From positions 124,001 through 188,000 of the forward strand of contig CAJUQH010000001.1 of NCBI GenBank assembly GCA_910588095.1: a DNA stretch of 64,000 nt, written 5' to 3'. This document shows positions 25,401 through 33,578 of the stretch, piece by piece. The DNA comes from an uncultured Eggerthellaceae bacterium. Its GTDB lineage: Bacteria; Actinomycetota; Coriobacteriia; Coriobacteriales; Eggerthellaceae. The position numbers were made by a program, and so were the translations under genes. Numbering within the stretch: the stretch's first letter is position 1; every line of letters starts with the position of its first letter. Below the pieces are notes generated by a model. It saw only the letters and a list, made by a program, of their open reading frames with translations. It was not told the origin of the DNA and did no database searches.

Positions 25401-27647
25401 CTACATTTGCTGGGCGCTGGCGTCGCGGCCGTTGCTCGTGTTAGACGAGCTGGGGTTGGCGGAGTTCGTGCCATTATCTGCGGCGGTGCTTGCGCTGCTT
25501 GCGTTTGAGCTCGCGCCGCTGGTTCCTGGATCGCCCTTCTTGCCCCAGAGGGTGTAGTCGCCCGTGCCGAGCAGGCTCACGTAGTCGTTGGGGAAGTCTT
25601 TGAGGTATGTGGCGAGCTTTGAACCGTTCTCGACGACAAGATAATCAAAGTTATTGCGCTCGAGAAATTCCGCGTAGTCGCGGTCTTTCCAATCCCCGCT
25701 CATCATGTCAACGTATTCGCGGAAGTAATCGGTGCTGTGGCCGCTTATAGCGGGGGCCCATAATTCGGGACGCGGATCCATGGAAACCTTGTAACCACGC
25801 CATTCCAGATAGCCGCCAATGTTGAACGGGCTAAACAGCTGTACGTCTTCGGGGCGCTTGCCTTGCTTTTCTAGATAATCGAGTAGGCCAGCAGGTGCCA
25901 TGCTCGATTCTTTCTCGTAATCGCGCCACTCTGGAGAAGCTTGCCAGAGCAGCACGCCAGAGGCCACAGCGGCGCCGAGCGCTATCGCAGCGGTGCAACC
26001 CAGTACGATCTTATGGCGCTTCTGCATCCACTGCCAAGCAGCCTCTGGGCCCAAGGCTGCTATCTTCTTGCGCGGTGGCAGTTTCGCGAAATCCATGGAC
26101 CAACCATGCATAGTGCTCATGACCAGGGGTAGCGCGAAGAACGCGATAAGCCAACCGTTGCGGGAATGGCTGAATGCCGCCAAACCTACGCCGAAAGCCA
26201 GCAAGGTGAGCGGTAGGTCGATGCTGCGCAAGCCGCGCTTGCCGGCAGCGGTTGCGGCTAGTACGAGCATGGCCACAGATGCCATGCCTGCGAGGCCCTT
26301 CGACCAAGGTGCGAGGGCTCGCATCTCAAGTATGTGGTTGTTGTAGCTGGCTACGCCATAGGAATCGACCAGATACAGCGCACCATCGAGCCCATAGGGG
26401 TTCGCCATCAGCGCCGCGGCAGCGAGCACCAGGCATAGCAGCACAGGCCAGCGCTTGTAGCTACCCAGGGCCAGTTGGACGTTCGTCAGCCGCCCGCGCT
26501 TGTGCAAAGGGGCCAGCACATTTGGGACCAGGTAACAGCCGATTATCACCAAATCGAAGGGAGCAAGCGCCATCTGGAAGTTCACATGCGCAGCTATGAG
26601 CGCTACGCTGCCAGCGAGCCAGCCGGGTTTGCCGCTGCGACGGTACTTCTCCAAGAAGAACAGCAGCCAACAGAATGCCAGCATGGTGTAGGCGTGGGGC
26701 CGCATGGAGAGATAGCCCAGCAACGCAGGCACAGCTACAGCTATGGCAAGAAGTATCCACTCCCCGCCGAAGCGGTCGCCTTTTACGAGGCGGCCAAGAC
26801 GGTACAAGCTCAGTACCACCAAGGCGCTCAGCGTGCCTACCCATAACCCCAGCGCGACGAACCCGCCAAGGCTGTACAGGCTGTACGTTATCACGCAGGG
26901 TACCCATTGCTGCACAACGATACCCATGTTGTCGTACACGGCGAAGGGGTTGGTGTACGGGATGCCATTCTCAAGTATCTCACGGCCGGTGGCCAAGATG
27001 AACCATACGTCATTGTCGGTGAAGCCGCCGGAGTTCCAGGCTATGTAGATGGCGATGAAGCTAGCTGCTATGGCCATGATGAGCGGGTTGTTGCGCCAGG
27101 GCAACGCGGCGACGCTAGCGGCCTGCCATGCTGTGTCTAGTGTAGGAGCAGGCGCGGCTATAGAGCCAGCCGCTGTTTCGGAAGCTGTAGTGCCTTCCGT
27201 TCGGGTGGCTGTAGCTTCAGAAGAAGCAGCCTCGCAAACACCACTCGTGATGATGACCGGATGGTCAGCAGCAGCTGTGGTCCAGCCTGTCGTGTCGAGG
27301 GAGGGGGCGGGGGAGATCATTGCATCGGGTTTGCCCATATTCAGGTCAGCCGCCGCCCCTATGAGCGACGCAGGCACATCAGAGCTTTCGTCATGGCGCG
27401 TGACGGGCCAATCGCCGCTGGCACTAGCGGCGCGCAGGTCGTTCAGTGCGTTGGCGGTCTCGGCCGTAGCGGCATCGGCAGCATCAGCCGCTGGGCCGGG
27501 GATGTTGAGACCGATGCTGGTGGTGCCTGCCGGGGGTAGCTCGATGGCCTCAGGAGCTGGTTGGTCGCTGGGCTGGGCTTGGGCGCCGAACTCGGTGCTT
27601 ATCTTCAGAGGCTGCTTGCCCAAGTAGTGAAAGATGTCTTTGTCCAT
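25401..27647 (-). CDS. Large multi-pass membrane protein with long low-complexity N-terminus
   Basis: The 748-aa protein has an Ala/Thr/Ser-rich, probably cytosolic N-terminus (1-185), about a dozen hydrophobic helices (188-545) and a C-terminal soluble region (546-700) with LLDYLEKQGKRPEDVQLFSP and YKVSMDPRPELW. The first loop FTDNDVWFILATGREILENG and the overall plan resemble GT-C-type glycosyltransferases that act on lipid-linked sugars, where an acidic motif in the first loop is catalytic. That assignment is only by likeness. The tail after 700 is Ser/Asn/Ala-rich. No close family is recognised. It is transcribed away from the Rpn region. Confidence 0.75.
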   Translation of the reverse strand: MDKDIFHYLGKQPLKISTEFGAQAQPSDQPAPEAIELPPAGTTSIGLNIPGPAADAADAATAETANALNDLRAASASGDWPVTRHDESSDVPASLIGAAADLNMGKPDAMISPAPSLDTTGWTTAAADHPVIITSGVCEAASSEATATRTEGTTASETAAGSIAAPAPTLDTAWQAASVAALPWRNNPLIMAIAASFIAIYIAWNSGGFTDNDVWFILATGREILENGIPYTNPFAVYDNMGIVVQQWVPCVITYSLYSLGGFVALGLWVGTLSALVVLSLYRLGRLVKGDRFGGEWILLAIAVAVPALLGYLSMRPHAYTMLAFCWLLFFLEKYRRSGKPGWLAGSVALIAAHVNFQMALAPFDLVIIGCYLVPNVLAPLHKRGRLTNVQLALGSYKRWPVLLCLVLAAAALMANPYGLDGALYLVDSYGVASYNNHILEMRALAPWSKGLAGMASVAMLVLAATAAGKRGLRSIDLPLTLLAFGVGLAAFSHSRNGWLIAFFALPLVMSTMHGWSMDFAKLPPRKKIAALGPEAAWQWMQKRHKIVLGCTAAIALGAAVASGVLLWQASPEWRDYEKESSMAPAGLLDYLEKQGKRPEDVQLFSPFNIGGYLEWRGYKVSMDPRPELWAPAISGHSTDYFREYVDMMSGDWKDRDYAEFLERNNFDYLVVENGSKLATYLKDFPNDYVSLLGTGDYTLWGKKGDPGTSGASSNASSASTAADNGTNSANPSSSNTSNGRDASAQQM

Positions 27648-27872
27648 GGCTTTCTCGTCCGTGTATGGTGCGGTTTGTAAGGGCGCTACGACGTTTGCGT
27701 AAACTCGCAGGTCTGCTTCAAGTAGTTGGGCAGATTATAGCGTACGGAGTGTAGGGTCCTGCTTGGCCGCAGCATAACCACAGGGGCACTGCATAAGGTA
27801 TGATGCAAGCGGGGCCGCTCCCGCACGAGCGGCGGGTGGGTGATTGCCTGCGATGTGAAAGGTGCGGAACCT

Positions 27873-28076
27873 ATGAGCCAGCCTCAACCTGCAAATGGCG
27901 TTGACGACATAGCTGAAGAAGGGCGGAAGCCGGAAGGGCTTGCCATGCCCGAAGCTGGCGACGTTGATCACGAATTCGTCTCCCAGCGGCTCGACGAGTT
28001 CAAGCGCGCTGCCGGCGACCCTGAACTGCTCAAATCGCTCTGCGACGCTTACCAGCTCGACCGCTTGCGTTCATAG
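27873..28076 (+). pseudogene. Short ORF resembling the C-terminus of an Rpn-family nuclease
   Basis: From ATG 27873 the frame gives 67 residues. Its last half, RLDEFKRAAGDPELLKSLCD followed by AYQL, lines up with the last residues of the Rpn-family protein at 28372-29202 (DRLLDDNRLDDLKQSATDPQ, then LLEALYGEYGL). No catalytic domain precedes it in this window. It is likely a leftover of an older copy, though a functional small protein cannot be excluded. It ends just before array B. Confidence 0.5.
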
Positions 28077-28137
28077 TGGCCCGTACTGGTAATCTGCTGC
28101 TAATTTACTAACGGCTCGGTTATCACGCTGGGATACT

Positions 28138-28327
28138 CCGGCCATTCTCCCGGCACGTGCCCGGTCATCGCCCGGCACCCTTCCCGGCCATGCGCCGCTC
28201 GATTGCCCGGTCCTTTGCCGACGCGGGCACGGTCGGTCCCCCGATTGATCGCCGGCAAGGCCACGGCTCCTGCCCGGCATATCTGCCAGGTCTGTGTCGA
28301 CTTTTGCGGATACGGCTTCGCTAGGAT
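28138..28327 (+). repeat. Array B: phased 11-bp palindromes ending in the conserved promoter-like block
   Basis: CCGG or CCGN cores start at 28138, 28150, 28161, 28172, 28184, 28195, 28207, 28218, 28230 (weak), 28241, 28252, 28263 (weak) and 28274, then CCAGG at 28286. The steps are all 11 or 12 bp and average 11.4. Best units read TGCCCGGCA. The array ends in TCTGCCAGGTCTGTGTCGA (28282-28300), and the hexamer TAGGAT (28322-28327) lies 37 bases after the GCCAGG start, exactly as in array A. The Rpn gene starts 45 bp later, so the conserved block probably holds its promoter. Confidence 0.75.
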
Positions 28328-28371
28328 GGGTGAGGTGGCACCACCTTCGTCCCCTTTCCCAAAGGAGCCTC

Positions 28372-29202
28372 ATGAAAGCAGACGAGCAGATGCGCTACCC
28401 CATCACCTGCGCCCCGGTCTTCGACATGGTCATGCGCGATGCCGACCTTTGCCGCCGCTTCATCGAGCGGGTGCTCGGCGTGGAGATAGGGCATATCGAG
28501 TACCATGCGGTCGAGCACGCCCTAGAGCCTGCCCTCGATGCGCGAGGCGTGCGGCTGGACGCCTTCCTGAAGGGGACGGGCGCTGTCTACAACATAGAGA
28601 TGCAAGCGTCAGCCGAAGACGCGCTCGGCAAGCGCATGCGCTATCACCAGGCAGCCATCGACACCTCCCTCCTCGGCAAGGGCGCGCTCTACGACGAGCT
28701 GCCGGAGAGCTACGTCATATTCCTGTGCGCCTTCGACCCTTACGGCCGGAACATCCCTGCCTACACCTGGGAGCGCATCTGCAAAGAGGACGCCCAGGTG
28801 GATGCGGCCTGCGGCTCGCACTGGCTCGTCCTCAACGCGAGCGCCTGGGCGCTCGCCCCTGACGAGCGCCTGCGCAAGCTGCTAGAATACATAGCGACCG
28901 GCAACTCCCACGATGCGCTGACCGCCGACCTCGACGCCATGGTCGACGACATCAACGCAGACCCGGAACGGAGGGCGCATATGAACGGCTTCATGACGCT
29001 CGAGCACAGCGCTGCCGTGCGCGCCCGCTGCGCCCACAAGAGGGGATTGGCCGAAGGCATCGAGCAAGGTGCCCAGGAAGCCCAGGCACGCTACGGGGCT
29101 TTGGTCGACCGTCTGCTCGATGACAACCGCCTCGATGACCTCAAGCAATCGGCCACCGACCCGCAACTGCTCGAAGCGCTCTATGGAGAATATGGCCTCT
29201 AA
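28372..29202 (+). CDS. Rpn-family recombination-promoting nuclease / PD-(D/E)XK putative transposase
   Basis: The 276-aa protein starts MRYPITCAPVFDMVMRDADL soon after the start and has the PD-(D/E)XK_2 features of the Rpn/TIGR01784 family: FIERVLGVEIGHIEYHAVE, D63 in VRLDAFLK, then E76-x-Q78 in YNIEMQ, the usual catalytic DxxxxExQ pattern. The middle (GKRMRYHQAAIDTSLLGKGA) also fits. The C-terminus is a coiled, charged region. Rpn proteins cut DNA and were named for promoting RecA-independent recombination; they also appear in phage defence. ATG 28372 follows AAAGGAGCCTC. Array B and its conserved block lie directly upstream. Confidence 0.88.
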   Translation: MKADEQMRYPITCAPVFDMVMRDADLCRRFIERVLGVEIGHIEYHAVEHALEPALDARGVRLDAFLKGTGAVYNIEMQASAEDALGKRMRYHQAAIDTSLLGKGALYDELPESYVIFLCAFDPYGRNIPAYTWERICKEDAQVDAACGSHWLVLNASAWALAPDERLRKLLEYIATGNSHDALTADLDAMVDDINADPERRAHMNGFMTLEHSAAVRARCAHKRGLAEGIEQGAQEAQARYGALVDRLLDDNRLDDLKQSATDPQLLEALYGEYGL

Positions 29203-29215
29203 AGCGCTCCGTTAG

Positions 29216-31144
29216 TTATGTGGTGGTTTGCCGAGACCGTGCGAGCATGAGGGCTGTTGCGATATAGAACGGCACGAGGAAGTAGCAAGCGGCCTCGTAG
29301 CGTGGCCAATAGTAAGCAGGAGTGGCCACAAGCAACGTCATCACAATACCCAAAGAAGGTACGAGCCCAATCACCCACCCTGAACGCTTGAGCAGTAGTA
29401 GGCAAATCCCAAGGTAGACAATGGCCCAGTTGATGATGCCAGCGGGCACCGCCCATTCGTCCAGGGGGAATAAGGTCACACGCAACTCATCGCTACCGAG
29501 CTTGTTCTCGTAATGGATGCCGGCTTCGTTGCCGAGAGGCTTGAGGTTTCGTGGCAGGCCGCCGGATATGTTCTCGTTACTTGCCAAGGTGTCGATTTGG
29601 TTGACGGTCCAAAATCCGCAGGTTTGCAACTCCCAAGACTCGAAATACAATTGTGGATTCTGCCAGAGCATCGATAGCCAGTGCTCAAAAAAGCCGTCCT
29701 CCAAAGCGCTAGCATTAAAGCTGTCATCTGTTTTCAGGTTATCAGTGAGCGAGGGCCGATAGGCTTCCGGGTAAAGCTCTATCGGCAAGATGGAGTCCAT
29801 ATACGCCTTGTCGTCTTCTGTCATGGAGCCGCCTGTGGCAACGACGCGGGCCATCTGATTGAGCGGTACGCCTAGACTTTCCGCTCGAGGGGCCTCTTTG
29901 ATGCCGATCGCGGCATACAACGGGCCAGTTATGCAGAAGGCGACAAGTATTACGGCAAAGCCGCATAAGGTTGCCTTGACCAGGTTATGTTCTTTGTCGC
30001 GACGCCAGCTCGCAGCCGCCATAACAAGCAAAGCGGTGCTTACAAAAGCAACAACGTAAAGGCCGTTGTTGCGCAGTAAAGCCATGGCAAGCAAAGAGAA
30101 GGCAAACATGGGCATCCACCACCAGCGTGAGCGCACGACGTATCCTCGGGACAAAGCCAAATCCATTAACAAAAGGCTTGCGACAACAGCCGCTGCAGAG
30201 AAAAGAGGGTCTTTCCACATAGCTATGCTGTAAGTAGCTATGTGGGGCAACAGGCCGAGCAGTACTGCGATGATGATGCCCCATAAGCCGTTAACGCACG
30301 CGCGCACTGTTACCCATCGGCACAGGAACCCAAAAGCCAAAGCCATAAGCAACATCTGCATGATGCTATACAAAGCGCACCCAGCTGTGGCATCAAACCC
30401 TATAGCGCCTGTGATTGCGATGCAGCCCTTGAGGATAAGCGTATAAGCTACGGGGAAGTGGTTGCTCCATTCCTGCGCACCCAAGGCTTGACGGATAGAG
30501 CTCAGTGAATCACCAAAAACAAGTCCGGGCCAGTATGCGAGCACATACGGTATCCAGGCAACGAACATGATCGCAGCAAGGCCGATAACCCATCGTGCAT
30601 CCAATGGCGATAGCGTGTCACTGGGGGGGGTGCGTATCTTGCTTTTCACACCAGTGCTGCGAAGCGCGAAGAAAGCTGCGAAGGAAAACACGAACACCGT
30701 AGCGGAGATAAAGAAAAAGGCGACAATATCAAGAGGGGTGTATGGAATTATACGGTTCTGATCCAAGGTGCCATCGAATCCGCCCTCTAAGACGATGTGG
30801 TATCCCAACACAACAGAGAGCGCGAGGAAACAAGAGAAGACTCCGAAGGCAACAAGTTCCCGCAGCGGCGGCATCTGAACAGAAGCTTCGCGCATGCAGA
30901 CTCGAATACTTAGAAGAAGAAGAAAGAAGGAGCCTACGCGCACGAGTGGCTCGGATTCCCATTGGAGGTATCGGGAAAGGATGGCGGCTCCTATATAAGA
31001 AAGCACTGCAGCAAGAAGCGTGCAGGCCACATCCCTGAATGACGCAGAGGGCGTGGGCTTATATGAGGCCGTTTTTTCCACCGAGTACCTTCCAAAGAGA
31101 GAGTATCTGATTGAGCAGCAAAACGCCGGAAGGCGTTTCGACAT
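29216..31144 (-). CDS. DUF6020-like multi-pass membrane protein
   Basis: The 642-aa protein has about 12-14 hydrophobic helices. A central segment, WIPYVLAYWPGLVFGDSLSS, then NHFPVAYTLILKG, is the block I associate with the DUF6020 family of Gram-positive envelope genes, which resembles GT-C glycosyltransferases (acidic residue after the first long loop). Residues 425-560 form a large extracellular loop (GGSMTEDDKAYMDSILP, YFESWELQTCGFW). AT content is higher than in the neighbouring housekeeping genes. The family number is from memory; a cell-surface glycan role is inference. It is divergent from the surface-protein cluster. Confidence 0.7.
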   Translation of the reverse strand: MSKRLPAFCCSIRYSLFGRYSVEKTASYKPTPSASFRDVACTLLAAVLSYIGAAILSRYLQWESEPLVRVGSFFLLLLSIRVCMREASVQMPPLRELVAFGVFSCFLALSVVLGYHIVLEGGFDGTLDQNRIIPYTPLDIVAFFFISATVFVFSFAAFFALRSTGVKSKIRTPPSDTLSPLDARWVIGLAAIMFVAWIPYVLAYWPGLVFGDSLSSIRQALGAQEWSNHFPVAYTLILKGCIAITGAIGFDATAGCALYSIMQMLLMALAFGFLCRWVTVRACVNGLWGIIIAVLLGLLPHIATYSIAMWKDPLFSAAAVVASLLLMDLALSRGYVVRSRWWWMPMFAFSLLAMALLRNNGLYVVAFVSTALLVMAAASWRRDKEHNLVKATLCGFAVILVAFCITGPLYAAIGIKEAPRAESLGVPLNQMARVVATGGSMTEDDKAYMDSILPIELYPEAYRPSLTDNLKTDDSFNASALEDGFFEHWLSMLWQNPQLYFESWELQTCGFWTVNQIDTLASNENISGGLPRNLKPLGNEAGIHYENKLGSDELRVTLFPLDEWAVPAGIINWAIVYLGICLLLLKRSGWVIGLVPSLGIVMTLLVATPAYYWPRYEAACYFLVPFYIATALMLARSRQTTT

Positions 31145-31277
31145 AGTTTATCGCAGGCGGCAGTGCGGCACGGATTCATTTGCATATGTAAGGAGCGTGG
31201 GCGTTGGTCGTTGGCGCAGAGCCGGATGGCGCGTGTAGCAGCAAGGAAGCCGCGGTATTTCCATTGAGCCTAGAGGG

Positions 31278-31583
31278 TTTTCAGGTTCAATAGGGAAAAC
31301 CTTAAGGTTTAAGGCATGGGAATGTGCAGATTTCAGGGTGAGCGCAGCCTGAAACGGCCCCTTTTTCAGGTTTCTGAAGGTTGGAAGCGATGAGAATGCA
31401 GCGTATGGTAGAAGATATAGCACCAGTTCAGAAGCGTGATTTGGCATGAAATGGTTGCTATCGCGTCAGCTAAAGGCCCAAAAGGAACCTGAAAACCTGT
31501 AGAAACCTGAAAATTCTTTCAGAAAAGCCCTTGCCAACCTCGTTTTGCGGGCGTAATATACGCAACTGAAAGAAACCTGAAAA
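31278..31583. promoter_or_regulatory. Five AACCTGAAAA operator-like sites
   Basis: The 10-mer AACCTGAAAA occurs exactly at 31486-31495, 31504-31513 and 31574-31583 and inverted (TTTTCAGGTT) at 31278-31287 and 31363-31372. A perfect 14-bp palindrome, AAACCTTAAGGTTT (31297-31310), and partial copies such as GCCTGAAAC (31347-31355) lie between them. The last three flank the promoter at 31531-31559. This 630-bp gap has no convincing gene; it appears to be a dense regulatory region for the secreted protein at 31774. Confidence 0.65.
31531..31559 (+). promoter_or_regulatory. Promoter of the surface-protein cluster
   Basis: TTGCCA (31531-31536), a 17-bp spacer and TAATAT (31554-31559). The predicted start near 31566 leaves a leader of about 208 nt before ATG 31774, and an AACCTGAAAA site lies just downstream at 31574. 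Confidence 0.8.
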
Positions 31584-31611
31584 CCAGATATCACTTTAAC
31601 GTCACTCAAAT

Positions 31612-31746
31612 CCCGCACATGGGTTTCACGCGGGAGAGCAGCAGAGGAGCAAGCCAAAGCTGCAACAAGATGTGTGCGGGGGTTAAGCGATGTTTGGGCT
31701 GTTTGGGTTTCAGGAAAGCAAGCAGGAAGCAAGGGGCGGGAGCCCC
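31612..31746 (+). promoter_or_regulatory. Structured 5' leader with alternative stems
   Basis: CCCGCACAT (31612-31620) can pair with ATGTGTGCGGG (about 31670-31680), enclosing a GCAGC/GCTGC stem, or its first five bases can pair with GCGGG at 31630-31634; the two are exclusive. A further GGGGC/GCCCC hairpin with a GGGA loop (31733-31746) lies just before the ribosome site AAGGAGAGAAG. No known riboswitch class is recognised. Confidence 0.45.
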
Positions 31747-31773
31747 GCAAGGTAAGAAGAAGGAGAGAAGATC

Positions 31774-32586
31774 ATGAAGAAGTCTTGCAAGATCTTCAGC
31801 GCCGTCGCCTTGAGTGCCGTGCTCGCCATGGGTACTGCCATGCCGGCATTCGCTGTGACCGACACCGATCTGGCTGACAATGCGGCCAACGTGGGTGCTG
31901 ACACCAACAACATGATCACCTACGACAAGGCCGACCTTGATGCCAACAATGGTGGCGCAAGCACCAACGTCAACATCTCTACGTACTCCTCCAACTACAG
32001 TGTGACCGTGCCGCTGTATGCCCCGTTCATGCTGGATACGGCGGGTGGTGACGGCATTGCCCCCACTAACTACGGCATCATCAACGGTGGCGACGCTGCT
32101 GTCTTCGTGGTTGATGTGAAGTGGGAGATGACCGAAAATAGCGACTGGACGTTCGGCGACGGCACCGCCGCAGACAACTGCGGCCTGGGCTCTGACACCA
32201 ACCCCATGGGCGTGGTTCATACCAAGGCTGGCACCAAGCCGTCTGACCCCACCTATGGCTCTTTTGTCATCACGCTGAGCCCGGAGAACACTGACTATAA
32301 TGCCGACACTGATACGGCGACTTATGGCCAGCCCGTCAACACGTTCGTGCCTGCTCCGACGGGGAGTGCATCCAACGATGCTGCCGCCAACAAGGCTGTG
32401 AAGTGGGTCATCCTTTGTGATGACGCTGGCACCACCAAGGACGACGAGAGCTTCAACGCTATCGAGCTGGCTATCAAGGGTTCTAAGCTGTTCAAGTCTC
32501 TGGAGAACATCCAGACGAACGTCGCGGCTATCACCTATACGGTTGACTCCCGTGCTCCTGAGACCCCGACTACTCCGCAGCCGTAA
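31774..32586 (+). CDS. Secreted surface protein of unknown family
   Basis: The 270-aa product has a clear Sec signal peptide (MKKSCKIFSAVALSAVLAMG, cleavage after AFA near 27). The mature part is Asp/Asn/Thr-rich and mostly beta-prone (NVNISTYSSNYSVTVPLYAP, VFVVDVKWEMTENSDWTFGD) and ends in a Pro/Thr tail TPTTPQP. There is no anchor helix or sortase motif. It resembles small secreted matrix or pilin-like subunits in composition, but I do not recognise a family. AGAAGGAGAGAAGATC precedes the ATG. A strong terminator follows, and the two next genes encode a membrane protein and a giant adhesin. Confidence 0.82.
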   Translation: MKKSCKIFSAVALSAVLAMGTAMPAFAVTDTDLADNAANVGADTNNMITYDKADLDANNGGASTNVNISTYSSNYSVTVPLYAPFMLDTAGGDGIAPTNYGIINGGDAAVFVVDVKWEMTENSDWTFGDGTAADNCGLGSDTNPMGVVHTKAGTKPSDPTYGSFVITLSPENTDYNADTDTATYGQPVNTFVPAPTGSASNDAAANKAVKWVILCDDAGTTKDDESFNAIELAIKGSKLFKSLENIQTNVAAITYTVDSRAPETPTTPQP

Positions 32587-32666
32587 GCTTACAAGCCCCT
32601 CGGCTTGACCGCTTGAAAGAGGGAGGGGCGCGAACCCTCGCACCCTTCCCTTTCCCTCAAGGGATG

Positions 32667-32710
32667 AGGCCCCTGCTCACCCTTAACCGTTGAGCAGGGG
32701 CCTTTTTTTC
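32667..32710 (+). terminator. Strong Rho-independent terminator
   Basis: AGGCCCCTGCTCA (32667-32679) and TGAGCAGGGGCCT (32691-32703) form a perfect 13-bp stem followed by TTTTTT. It separates the secreted-protein gene from the next two genes. Confidence 0.95.
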
Positions 32711-32801
32711 GGGAGAGTTGCGCCGAGCACCGTTTTTCCTGTTGACCATTGCTATCATTGTCCTTTGAAAGATGCCCATCTCTCAAGGAGCTAAACGAAC
32801 C

Positions 32802-33458
32802 ATGAACACCCCACAAGCCCCTTTTCCTCCTCAGCAGCCGATGAACATGCCGGGTGGTTATCCTTACGGACAGCCAGGCATGCCGGCGCAGGGAATGCCG
32901 TCGACACCGCAGCCGGGCATGCCGCCCTTCGGGTATCCGCCGCAGCAGCCTGAGGAGAAGAAAAAGAAGAAGAAGGCGTGGATTTGGATTCTTATCCTAT
33001 TCATCGTCATCATCATCGTGGCGTGCTTGCTGGCGTTCTATATGTGCGATGGGGGCTTGGGCCGCGACCGCAATGGTGAGCTAGGCCAGCTGGAAGGCAA
33101 GAGCGAAGCCGAGATTCAGGAGATGCTGAACAAACAAGTAGAGGAAGGCATGTTCAACATAGCCATTGCCTCATACATCGAGCTCGAGAATGGATCTTCT
33201 CCGGCCGACTGGGAGATTGAGAACATACCGGGCAACCGTTACTTGATGCAGGTGACCGTGACACGAGATGATAACGGTCAAGTGATCTATGAGACCGGCA
33301 TCATCGACCCGAACTATCACATCCAGCGCGCCCCGCTGGACTACAACCTGCCGAAGGGCATCTACGAATGCACGGCGGTGTTCACGGCCTTGGATCCCGA
33401 GACCGAGGAGCCTGTGGGCCAGGCGGGTGCCAAGTTGACCATAGAGGTCAAGAGCTAG
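32802..33458 (+). CDS. Proline/methionine-rich single-pass membrane protein (paralogue of 311-937)
   Basis: The 218-aa protein has a Pro/Met/Gly/Gln-rich N-terminus (1-50), EEKKKKKK, a strong hydrophobic helix (about 59-81) and an outer domain with EIQEMLNKQVEEGMFNIAIA, ENIPGNRYLMQVTVTRDDNG and a C-terminal PVGQAGAKLTIEV. The layout, the lysine run and the outer-domain motifs match the protein at 311-937. Placed between a secreted protein and a giant adhesin, it may be an accessory for surface display or matrix assembly; this is inference. I took ATG 32802 because AAGGAG lies 11 nt upstream; an ATG at 32772 would add ten residues. Confidence 0.82.
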   Translation: MNTPQAPFPPQQPMNMPGGYPYGQPGMPAQGMPSTPQPGMPPFGYPPQQPEEKKKKKKAWIWILILFIVIIIVACLLAFYMCDGGLGRDRNGELGQLEGKSEAEIQEMLNKQVEEGMFNIAIASYIELENGSSPADWEIENIPGNRYLMQVTVTRDDNGQVIYETGIIDPNYHIQRAPLDYNLPKGIYECTAVFTALDPETEEPVGQAGAKLTIEVKS

Positions 33459-33469
33459 ATTGAACCGAT

Positions 33470-33503
33470 AGCCGCAGCAGGCGTTCAAGGCTTGGCGGCT
33501 TTT
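33470..33503 (+). terminator. Weak stem-loop after the membrane protein gene
   Basis: AGCCGC (33470-33475) pairs with GCGGCT (33495-33500) followed by TTT. The loop is long, so this may be only a partial terminator. Confidence 0.4.
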
Positions 33504-33578
33504 GCGATAGATGAAGAACCCCAATAGCGGGCTTGAAGCGCGCAAGCGCCCCGTATTGGCTCGAAGGAGCGATATGCT

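Noticed and set aside
28138..28290. CRISPR array
   Set aside because: Units are 11-12 bp with no separate spacers and no cas genes in the window.
31612..31690. Known riboswitch (glycine or cyclic-di-GMP type) before the secreted protein
   Set aside because: Fragments such as GGAGCAAGCC are suggestive, but the conserved cores of these classes are not present as a whole.
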